Notes under the pieces: generated by a model
The model's database searches: none
The model's input: only the letters and a program-made list of their open reading frames with translations
Told to the model about the DNA's origin: nothing
In this document: piece by piece, positions 13,207-19,316 of the stretch
Layout of the letters: each line of letters starts with the position of its first letter
How positions within the stretch are numbered: the first letter of the stretch is position 1
Source of the DNA: Acidobacteriota bacterium
GTDB taxonomy: Bacteria > Actinomycetota > Acidimicrobiia > Acidimicrobiales > UBA8190
Length of the DNA stretch: 19,316 bases
NCBI GenBank assembly: GCA_028872975.1
Contig: JAGWNV010000011.1
Coordinates: 1-19,316, forward strand
Reading direction: 5' to 3'
Made by a program: the position numbers and the translations under genes

Positions 13207-13890
13207 GTGAGCTGGGACGAAGCATTCGCCGACCTCTACGAGCAGTGGTCGGCCCCGATGTCGGCCGACGTCCCCTTCTACTGCCGCCTCGCTACTGAGG
13301 CGGACGGAGACGTGGTGGAGCTGGCCGTGGGCAACGGCCGGGTGGCAGTGCCGGTCGCCCTCGCCACCGGGAGCCGGGTACTGGGCATCGACACCTCGCC
13401 GGCCATGCTCGAGCAGGCCCGGGCCCAGGCCGAGTCGGCGGGCGTCGACCTGGACCTGCGACTGGGCGACATGCGGGACCTCGCCCTCGAGCGGACGGCG
13501 TCGCTCGTCTACTGCCCGTTCAGGGCACTGCTCCACCTGCCCACCTGGGCCGATCGGCGCCGCACCTTCGAGCGCGTCGCCGCCTCGCTGCGCCCCGGCG
13601 GCCGCTTCGCCTGGAACGCCTTCGCCTTCGACCACCGAGTGGCGACGGAACTGGATGGCCGCCATCAGGAGCGCCCCGTCCCCCACACCGTGCGGTACGC
13701 CGTGGGCGACAACCGCGTCGACATCACCTTGGACACGGGCGCCCGAAGCTCGCTGTGGTGGGCGACGAGGAACGAGTGGCTCGGGCTCCTCGACGTGGCC
13801 GGCCTGGAGCTCGAAGCCCTCTACGGCGGCTTCGACGGCGAGCCCTTCGCCGACGACAGCAGGGAGTACGTGTTCGTGGCCCGCCGCTGA
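13207..13890 (+). CDS. Class I SAM-dependent methyltransferase
   Basis: This 227-residue Rossmann methyltransferase has motif I VVELAVGNGRVAVPVA (36-51), with the Gly-rich SAM loop. The acidic end of strand 2 is VLGIDTSPAML (D62), and LGDMRDLAL (D88) is the adenine-contact region. The strand-4 block is SLVYCPFRALLHLPT, and LRPGGRFAWNAFAFD (128-142) is the usual post-motif block. The acceptor is unknown; the overall pattern is that of small-molecule or ubiquinone-like methyltransferases. The GTG at 13207 gives an N-terminus (VSWDEAFADLYEQW) typical of the group and has a -10-like GACAAT at leaderless spacing. It is convergent with nuoN, with 19 bases between the stops. Confidence 0.88.
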   Translation: MSWDEAFADLYEQWSAPMSADVPFYCRLATEADGDVVELAVGNGRVAVPVALATGSRVLGIDTSPAMLEQARAQAESAGVDLDLRLGDMRDLALERTASLVYCPFRALLHLPTWADRRRTFERVAASLRPGGRFAWNAFAFDHRVATELDGRHQERPVPHTVRYAVGDNRVDITLDTGARSSLWWATRNEWLGLLDVAGLELEALYGGFDGEPFADDSREYVFVARR

Positions 13891-13896
13891 CGCCGG

Positions 13897-13908
13897 CCCG
13901 GCGCCGGG
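13897..13908. terminator. Palindrome between convergent stops, possible terminator stem
   Basis: CCCGGCGCCGGG is a perfect 12-base palindrome in the 19-base gap between the methyltransferase stop and the nuoN stop. It can fold only into a short stem and has no T-run, so the assignment is weak. Confidence 0.25.
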
Positions 13909-13909
13909 A

Positions 13910-15553
13910 TCAGTGGATGAGGAGCTGGGCCAGGTGGGCGAAGCCGGTGAGCGGCGCCGGCCACAGCCCGAAGATCACCGTCACCCCGACGCACAGGGAG
14001 ATGGCCACGGCGGTGGCGGTGGGCGGGATGGTGGCGATCTCCTCGTCCTCGTCCTCGGCCACGGCCGTGCCGACGCCGCCGCCCGCACCGGCGGGGCCGC
14101 CCTCCACCGCCACCGAGGGCGAGACGCCCGCCGGCAGCGAGAGCGACCGCACCTCGCCACCGGGCCCCGCACCGGCGGCGGACAGCTCCACCACGGGGGC
14201 CCCGCTCGAGTACATGAGGAACACCACCCGCAGGTAGAAGAACGCGGCGATGGCGGCCGACACCATGGCCACGACGGCGAGCACCGTCGAGCCCCCGCTC
14301 ACCGCCCCCGAGACCACCTCGAGCTTGGCCAGGAAGCCGGTCGTGAACGGGATGCCGGCCTGGCCGAGGAGGAGCACCGTGAAGCTGATCGCCAGCCACG
14401 GCGAGCGCCGGGCCAGCCCCCGGTACCGCTCGAGGTCGTGGAGACCGTCGCCCCGGCCGCCCACCACCGTGATCACGGCGAAGCTGCCGATGACCATGAA
14501 CGTGTAGGTGAACAGGTAGTAGAGGGCCCCCTCCACGCCCTTGGCCGTCCCGGCCTGCAGGCCGATGAGGACGAACCCGGCGTGGTTGATCGACGAGTAG
14601 GCGAGCATCCGCTTCACGTCGCGCTGGACGAGGGCGACGACGGCTCCGAGGAGGAGGGTGAGGGCGGCGACCACCCACACCGCCGGCTGCCAGTCGTTGC
14701 GCATGAGGCCGAAGGACGAGACGAACACCCGGAGGAAGGCGGCGAAGCCCCCGGCCTTGGCCACGGCCGCCATGAAGCCGGTGACCGGCGTGGGCGCCCC
14801 CTGGTAGACGTCGGGCGTCCACAGGTGGAACGGCACGGCCGCCACCTTGAAGGCGAACCCCACGAGCAACAGGGCGATGCCGGCCAGGAGGAGCCCCTCG
14901 TGGAGCAGGACGTTGCGGGCCAGGTAGTCGGCGATCTGGGGCAGGTTGGTGGTGCCGGTGGCCCCGTAGGTGAGGGCGATGCCGTAGACGAAGACGGCCG
15001 AGGAGAAGCTCCCCAGGATGAAGTACTTGAGCCCCGCCTCCCCCGACTGCTGCCGGCGGGCGTCGAAGGCGGCCAGCACGTAGAGGGCGATGGAGAGGAT
15101 CTCGAGGCCGAGGAAGACGACGACGAGGTCGTTGGCCTCCCCCATCACCACCGCCCCTGCCGCCGAGATGAGCATGAGGACCTGGAATTCCGGTCCCCGC
15201 ACCTCCTCCCGGCGCATCCACGAGTCGCCCACGAGGGCGGCGAGCAGCACCGCACAGCTCACCAGCACCCCGATGAGGGCGGAGAAGCCGTCCTGGACGA
15301 TCGCCCCGTCGATGGCGACGTGCGGGCCGTGGTTGCGGACGTCGGCCCACTGGACGAGCGCCGTCGACAGCGACCCCAGGGCGGTGAGGACGGTGACAGC
15401 CGTCACCGCCGAGGTGTCGAGGGGCCGGCGCACCAGGGCGGAGACCCCGAGGAGGGCCGCGGCGCCCCCGAGCAGGACCAGCACGGGGAGGATGGAGTGG
15501 TAGGCGATCTTGGGCAGCACCACGTGGGCCGTGGCCGCCAGGAGCGCCGTCAT
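13910..15553 (-). CDS. nuoN: NADH-quinone oxidoreductase subunit N
   Basis: This 547-residue proton-pumping membrane subunit of complex I is related to cation/proton antiporters. The conserved charged residues are present: E151 in VVVFLGLEILSIALYVL, K236 in FAFKVAAVPFHLWTPDVYQG, and K266 in GFMAAVAKAGGF. DVKRMLAYSSINHAGFVLIG (312-331) is the central helix block. About 14 membrane segments are expected. An unusual hydrophilic stretch of about 60 residues (450-512), rich in Gly, Ala, Pro and Ser and ending in an EDEDEE cluster, separates the last two membrane segments. The ATG at 15553 overlaps the nuoM stop by four bases (ATGA). It is the last gene of the nuo operon here. Confidence 0.97.
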   Translation of the reverse strand: MTALLAATAHVVLPKIAYHSILPVLVLLGGAAALLGVSALVRRPLDTSAVTAVTVLTALGSLSTALVQWADVRNHGPHVAIDGAIVQDGFSALIGVLVSCAVLLAALVGDSWMRREEVRGPEFQVLMLISAAGAVVMGEANDLVVVFLGLEILSIALYVLAAFDARRQQSGEAGLKYFILGSFSSAVFVYGIALTYGATGTTNLPQIADYLARNVLLHEGLLLAGIALLLVGFAFKVAAVPFHLWTPDVYQGAPTPVTGFMAAVAKAGGFAAFLRVFVSSFGLMRNDWQPAVWVVAALTLLLGAVVALVQRDVKRMLAYSSINHAGFVLIGLQAGTAKGVEGALYYLFTYTFMVIGSFAVITVVGGRGDGLHDLERYRGLARRSPWLAISFTVLLLGQAGIPFTTGFLAKLEVVSGAVSGGSTVLAVVAMVSAAIAAFFYLRVVFLMYSSGAPVVELSAAGAGPGGEVRSLSLPAGVSPSVAVEGGPAGAGGGVGTAVAEDEDEEIATIPPTATAVAISLCVGVTVIFGLWPAPLTGFAHLAQLLIH

Positions 15554-17124
15554 CGCCCTCCTCCCTGTCCCGCCGAGGCCGTGAGCGACGGGGCGCCGGT
15601 CGACACCGCCGGCGCACGGGTTCCCGTGGCCACGTCGACCTGGTGGACGAGCCGGTCCACCGACGGCGTGATCCGGTCGAGCAGCGGCTTGGGGTAGACG
15701 CCGAGGAAGGCGATGAGCAGGACGAGCGGCGCCACCACGAGCCGCTGCGACCACGACACGTCGGCCACGGCGGCCGTCTCCTCGTCGGGCTCGAGGTGGA
15801 AGGCCTGCTGGTAGGCCCACAGCAGGTAGAGGGCGGCCAGCACCACCCCGCCGGTGGCGAGCACCGCCCACCACCGGTCGGTGAGGAACGTGCCCACGAG
15901 CACGAGGAACTCGCCCACGAACCCGTTCAGCCCGGGCAGCCCGAGGGCGGCCATCATGGCCACGGTGAAGACCGCCGCCAGCACGGGGGCGGGCCGCTGC
16001 AGACCCCGGAGCGCCGAGGTGCTCCACGTGCCACGGCGGTCGTGGATCCAGCCGATGACGATGAACAGCACGGCGATGATGAGGCCGTGGTTCACCATCT
16101 GGACCACCCCGCCGGTGAGGCCCTGGGTGGTGAGGGCGAAGGTGCCGAGCACCACGAAGCCCAGGTGCGCCAGCGACGAGTAGGCGACGAGGCGTTTCAG
16201 GTCCTTGGTGGCACAGGCCACGATGCCGCCGTAAAGGATGCCGGCCACCCCCAGGCTGAGCAGCAGCGGCGCCAGGTCCACCACGGCCCGGGGGAACAGG
16301 CTCAGGTCGAACCGGATGATGCCGTAGGTGCCCATCTTGGCCATGACCGCCGCCAGCACCACCGACCCGCCGGTGGGCGCCTCGGCGTAGGCGTCGGGCG
16401 ACCAGGTGTGGAAGGGGAACACCGGGGCCTTCACGGCGAAGGCGGCCGTGAAGGCGAGGAAGAGCACGATCTGGCTGCCGGTGCCGAGATGGGTGCCGAG
16501 CAGGGCCACCAGGTCGAAGGTGAGGTGCCCGCTCTGGCGCTGGTGGATGAACGCCACCGCCACGATGCCGACGAGCAGGAAGGCCGAGCCCAGGAACGTG
16601 TAGAGGAAGAACTTGATGGCGGCGTAGGCCCGGTTGGCGTACCCCCAGCCGTTGATGAGGAAGTACACCGGCACCAGGGTCAGCTCGAAGAAGAGGAAGA
16701 ACAGCACCAGGTCGAGCGCCACGAAGCTGCCCAGGCAGCCGGCTTCGAGCAGCAGCAGCCAGGCCACCGCCGACCGGTTGCCGGCCAGGCCCCCGGCCAG
16801 GAGCACGAGCGGGAAGAGCAGCGCCGCCATGAGGACGAGGAACAGCGAGATCCCGTCCACCCCGAGATGCCAGGAGATGCCGAGCTCGGGCGCCCACACG
16901 TGCTGGCTCACCAGCCGGAAGCCCCCGTCGCCGGCCTGGTACCGCACCGCCACCGTGACGGCGAGGGCCAGGGTGGCGAGGGTCCCGGCCAGCCCGATGG
17001 CGTTCACGACCCTGCCGTGCAGCGGCCGCGGCAGCGACTCGGGCACGAGGGCGGCGGCCACCGCCGCCCCGGCGGGCAGGAGCACCAGGACGGTGAGGAA
17101 GGGGAAGGCGCTGTCGTGGGTCAC
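15550..17124 (-). CDS. nuoM: NADH-quinone oxidoreductase subunit M
   Basis: This 524-residue antiporter-like proton-pumping subunit of complex I has the key residues E147 in LFFLFFELTLVPVYFLI, K232 in FAVKAPVFPFHTWSPDAY, and K263 in GGSVVLAAVMAKMGTYGI. DLKRLVAYSSLAHLGFV is the conserved central helix. Length is normal for the family. The start is GTG at 17124, preceded by GAGGAG eight bases upstream and lying 19 bases after the nuoL stop. The 3' end overlaps nuoN. The final 40 or so residues after the last membrane segment are hydrophilic and variable. Confidence 0.97.
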   Translation of the reverse strand: MTHDSAFPFLTVLVLLPAGAAVAAALVPESLPRPLHGRVVNAIGLAGTLATLALAVTVAVRYQAGDGGFRLVSQHVWAPELGISWHLGVDGISLFLVLMAALLFPLVLLAGGLAGNRSAVAWLLLLEAGCLGSFVALDLVLFFLFFELTLVPVYFLINGWGYANRAYAAIKFFLYTFLGSAFLLVGIVAVAFIHQRQSGHLTFDLVALLGTHLGTGSQIVLFLAFTAAFAVKAPVFPFHTWSPDAYAEAPTGGSVVLAAVMAKMGTYGIIRFDLSLFPRAVVDLAPLLLSLGVAGILYGGIVACATKDLKRLVAYSSLAHLGFVVLGTFALTTQGLTGGVVQMVNHGLIIAVLFIVIGWIHDRRGTWSTSALRGLQRPAPVLAAVFTVAMMAALGLPGLNGFVGEFLVLVGTFLTDRWWAVLATGGVVLAALYLLWAYQQAFHLEPDEETAAVADVSWSQRLVVAPLVLLIAFLGVYPKPLLDRITPSVDRLVHQVDVATGTRAPAVSTGAPSLTASAGQGGGR

Positions 17125-17143
17125 GTGGCTCGCTCCTCGCCCC

Positions 17144-19060
17144 TCACCACACCCTCGACGCCATGAAGGCGAGGAGGGCGACGGCGCCCACGACGATCCC
17201 GAGGGCGTACTGGCGGACGAAGCCGGTCTGCACCCGCCGCAGGCCGGATCCCGCCCCCCGGGCCAGCCGGCCCACGCCGTTCACGGCCCCGTCGATGACC
17301 TGGACGTCGACGACGGTGGCGGCGAACCGGGCCGCCGCCTGGGAGGGCCGGCCGATGACGGCGTCGTAGACGTCGTCGAGGAACCACGCCCGCTTGAGCG
17401 CCTCGGGCTCGAGCCGGTCGTGGACGGGGCGGCGCGACCACAGCGGCAGGGCCACGGCCACCCCGAGCACCGCCACGGCGGCGTCGACCACCCCGAGGAC
17501 CCACTGGGTGGTCCCCGACAGATGCGCGTCGTAGAGCCGGCCGCCGAAGACCGGCGCCAGCCAGTGCAGCGGAGCCCCCGGCCGCCACGGCAGCAGGAGG
17601 GCCCCGCCCACGAAGGACAGCAGGGCCAGGACCACGAGCGGCACCCCCATCACCCAGGGCGCCTCGTGGGGGTGGGCGTCGTGGCCGGGGTGCCCGCCGC
17701 TGCCGGTGGCGCCGGCGGGGCGGGCCAGGACCTCCCGCCAGCGATCGTCGCCCCAGAAGGCGAGGGCGCTGAGCCTGCTCATGTAGTAGGCGGTGAGCGC
17801 GGCGGTCACGAGCCCCACCACCCACAGCACCGGGAACCGGGCCCAGGCGTTGTCGAGGACGTCGCCTTTGGCCCAGAACCCGGCCAGGGGCGGGATGCCG
17901 GCGATGGCCAGCCAGCCGAAGACGAAGGTGCCGAAGGTGAGCGGCATCCACCGCCGCAGGTTCCCCATCCGCTTCAGGTCCTGCTCGTCGTCGAGGCCGT
18001 GGATGACCGAGCCGGCGCCGAGGAAGAGCTCGGCTTTGAAGAAGGCGTGGGCCACCATGAGGAAGATGGCGGCCTCGTAGGCGCCGGTCCCCACGGCCAG
18101 GAACATGTACCCGAGCTGGGACACCGTCGAGTAGGCGAGGACCTTCTTGATGTCGTCCTGGGCGCAGCCGATGGTGGCGGCCACGAAGGCGGTGGCGGCC
18201 CCGACGCTCGCCACCACCAGCTGGGCGGGATGCGAGGTGTGCAGGATGGGGTTGATCCGGCACATGAGGTAGACGCCGGCGGTGACCATGGTGGCGGCGT
18301 GGATGAGGGCCGAGACCGGGGTGGGGCCCTCCATGGCGTCGGCCAGCCAGGGGAACAGCGGCAGCTGGGCCGACTTCCCGGCGGCGGCGGCGAAGAGCAG
18401 CAGGCAGATGGCGGTGCGCGACGACGGTCCGATGGCGCCGAGGTGGGCGAAGATCCCGTGGTACTGGAGCGTCCCGGTCCGCTCGAAGACGAGGAAGATG
18501 GCGAGGAGGAAGCCCACGTCGGCGAGCCGGTTGTAGAGGAACGCCTTCTTCCCGGCGCTCGCCGCGCTGGGCCGGCCGAACCAGAAGGCGATGAGCCAGT
18601 ACGAGCAGACCCCGACCCCCTCCCAGCCCACGAAGGTGAAGAGCAGGTTGTCCCCCATGACGAGGATGACCATGGAGGCGACGAAGAGGTTCAGGTACAG
18701 GAAGAACTTGGGGTAGTCCTCGTCGCCGCGCATGTAGCCGATCGAGTAGAGGTGGATGAGGGTGCTCACCCCGGTGACGAACAGCGCCATCGTCATCGAC
18801 AGCGGGTCGACGAGGAGCGCCGCCTTGACGTTGAGCCCGCCCACCGGGATCCAGGTGAAGAGGGTCTGGTCGAAGCTCCGGGCCGGCGCCGCCCGGGACA
18901 GCAGCCCGCCGGTGGTGACGCATGCCGCCACGAACGCCCCGGCCACGCCGGCCGTGCCCACCCACCCAGCCAGGGGGTCGCCCAGGCGCCGGCCGCCGAG
19001 CGCCAGCACGGCGGCGCCGGCGAGCGGGAGCAGGAAGACGAGGAAGGCGGCGTGGATCAT
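17144..19060 (-). CDS. nuoL: NADH-quinone oxidoreductase subunit L
   Basis: This 638-residue largest antiporter-like subunit of complex I carries the long lateral amphipathic helix that braces the membrane arm. Conserved residues are E147 in FTFVGWEGVGVCSYWLI, K229 in AAAAGKSAQLPLFPWL, H254 in VSALIHAATMVTAGVYL, H338 and K342 in VAHAFFKAELFLGAGS, and K398 in LAGFWAKGD. A His-rich loop, GHPGHDAHPHEAPW (456-469), lies before the later membrane segments; similar loops occur in actinobacterial NuoL. The C-terminal part (about 540-638) contains AWFLDDVYDAVIGRP and a final membrane segment, as expected. The ATG at 19060 lies 18 bases after the nuoK stop, with GGAG about a dozen bases upstream. Confidence 0.97.
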   Translation of the reverse strand: MIHAAFLVFLLPLAGAAVLALGGRRLGDPLAGWVGTAGVAGAFVAACVTTGGLLSRAAPARSFDQTLFTWIPVGGLNVKAALLVDPLSMTMALFVTGVSTLIHLYSIGYMRGDEDYPKFFLYLNLFVASMVILVMGDNLLFTFVGWEGVGVCSYWLIAFWFGRPSAASAGKKAFLYNRLADVGFLLAIFLVFERTGTLQYHGIFAHLGAIGPSSRTAICLLLFAAAAGKSAQLPLFPWLADAMEGPTPVSALIHAATMVTAGVYLMCRINPILHTSHPAQLVVASVGAATAFVAATIGCAQDDIKKVLAYSTVSQLGYMFLAVGTGAYEAAIFLMVAHAFFKAELFLGAGSVIHGLDDEQDLKRMGNLRRWMPLTFGTFVFGWLAIAGIPPLAGFWAKGDVLDNAWARFPVLWVVGLVTAALTAYYMSRLSALAFWGDDRWREVLARPAGATGSGGHPGHDAHPHEAPWVMGVPLVVLALLSFVGGALLLPWRPGAPLHWLAPVFGGRLYDAHLSGTTQWVLGVVDAAVAVLGVAVALPLWSRRPVHDRLEPEALKRAWFLDDVYDAVIGRPSQAAARFAATVVDVQVIDGAVNGVGRLARGAGSGLRRVQTGFVRQYALGIVVGAVALLAFMASRVW

Positions 19061-19078
19061 GGCGAGGTGGGCTCCGGG

Positions 19079-19316
19079 TCAGCCCTTCAACATGTGCAGG
19101 TCGTCGGCCACGGCGGTGTGCCGGCGCCGGTAGATGGCCACCACGAGGCCGAGTCCCACCACGCCCTCGGCGGCGGCCACCACCAGCACGAAGAACACGA
19201 GGGCCTGGCCGCCGATGTCGTTCAGCATCCGGGAGAAGGTGACGAGGGTGAGGTTGGCGGCGTTCAGCATGAGCTCGATGCACATGAACATGACGAGCAC
19301 GTTGCGCCGCACGAGG
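19079..19316 (-). CDS. nuoK: NADH-quinone oxidoreductase subunit K (5' end outside the window)
   Basis: The visible 78 codons cover all but roughly the first 20 residues of this small three-helix complex I subunit. VLVMFMCIELMLNAANLTLV contains the conserved membrane Glu of the second helix. AAAEGVVGLGLVVAIYRRR contains the Glu of the third helix; both take part in proton transfer in known NuoK. The frame stays open through the window end with Leu and Val codons, so the GTG at 19312 is internal rather than the start. The stop lies 18 bases before nuoL, in the normal nuoK-L-M-N order. Confidence 0.95.
   Translation of the reverse strand, partial: LVRRNVLVMFMCIELMLNAANLTLVTFSRMLNDIGGQALVFFVLVVAAAEGVVGLGLVVAIYRRRHTAVADDLHMLKG

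Noticed and set aside
13655..15697. A 680-codon open frame on the plus strand across nuoN
   Set aside because: The translation is low-complexity His/Glu/Arg/Gly text antisense to clearly conserved nuoN and has no start context. The same applies to the long frame at 15643-17166 opposite nuoM.

Overview
This is a very GC-rich window with dense, overlapping genes, many GTG starts and several apparently leaderless starts. I infer a high-GC actinomycete (Actinomycetota). The acidimicrobial side of the phylum is plausible, but I cannot prove it from the sequence. The supporting signs are a ferrochelatase/HemY-type oxidase pair, a mycobacterial Ami1/Rv3717-like amidase, an MprF-type (DUF2156) protein, a PadR gene paired with a membrane protein, and a standard nuo gene order. 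I see no mobile element, phage, CRISPR array, rRNA or tRNA, so most of the window looks like resident chromosome.

Layout. (1) Positions 1-3197, plus strand: the 3' end of a probable ferrochelatase, a HemY/CgoX-type porphyrinogen oxidase and an apolipoprotein N-acyltransferase, each start overlapping the previous stop. (2) 3188-3691, minus: a small HAD phosphatase-like protein whose 3' end overlaps the acyltransferase gene. (3) 3810-8559, plus: an envelope operon of three overlapping genes. The first is a 1053-residue fusion of an eroded calcineurin-type phosphoesterase to a multi-membrane MprF/DUF2156 protein. A GNAT acetyltransferase and a secreted zinc muramoyl amidase follow. (4) 8615-10100, minus: an isoprenylcysteine methyltransferase-family membrane protein and, upstream of it, a membrane protein ending in a histidine-kinase dimerisation-like helix with the phospho-accepting His replaced. 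(5) 10101-10308: a divergent regulatory region with a DevR/DosR-like box in front of a 76-residue protein. (6) 10610-13164, minus: a small alpha/beta protein, a PadR regulator with its partner membrane protein and a clear operator, an unknown 105-residue protein, and an SRPBCC protein. Divergent from the last is a plus-strand SAM methyltransferase (13207-13890). (7) 13910-19316, minus: the distal end of the respiratory complex I operon, nuoK (partial), nuoL, nuoM, nuoN.

How the genes work together. The first block joins haem synthesis to lipoprotein maturation. The 3810-8559 block looks devoted to the cell envelope: lipid modification plus peptidoglycan hydrolysis. The 9.2-13.2 kb stretch is an accessory regulatory zone of small genes. 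The nuo genes encode the proton-pumping membrane arm of NADH:quinone oxidoreductase.

The items most worth a second look are: the inactivated phosphoesterase domain that has lost essentially every metal ligand; an acyltransferase with Ser where the catalytic Cys should be; a kinase-like protein with Gln in place of His and no ATPase domain, sitting opposite a DevR-like box; and a PadR operator embedded in a leaderless promoter.
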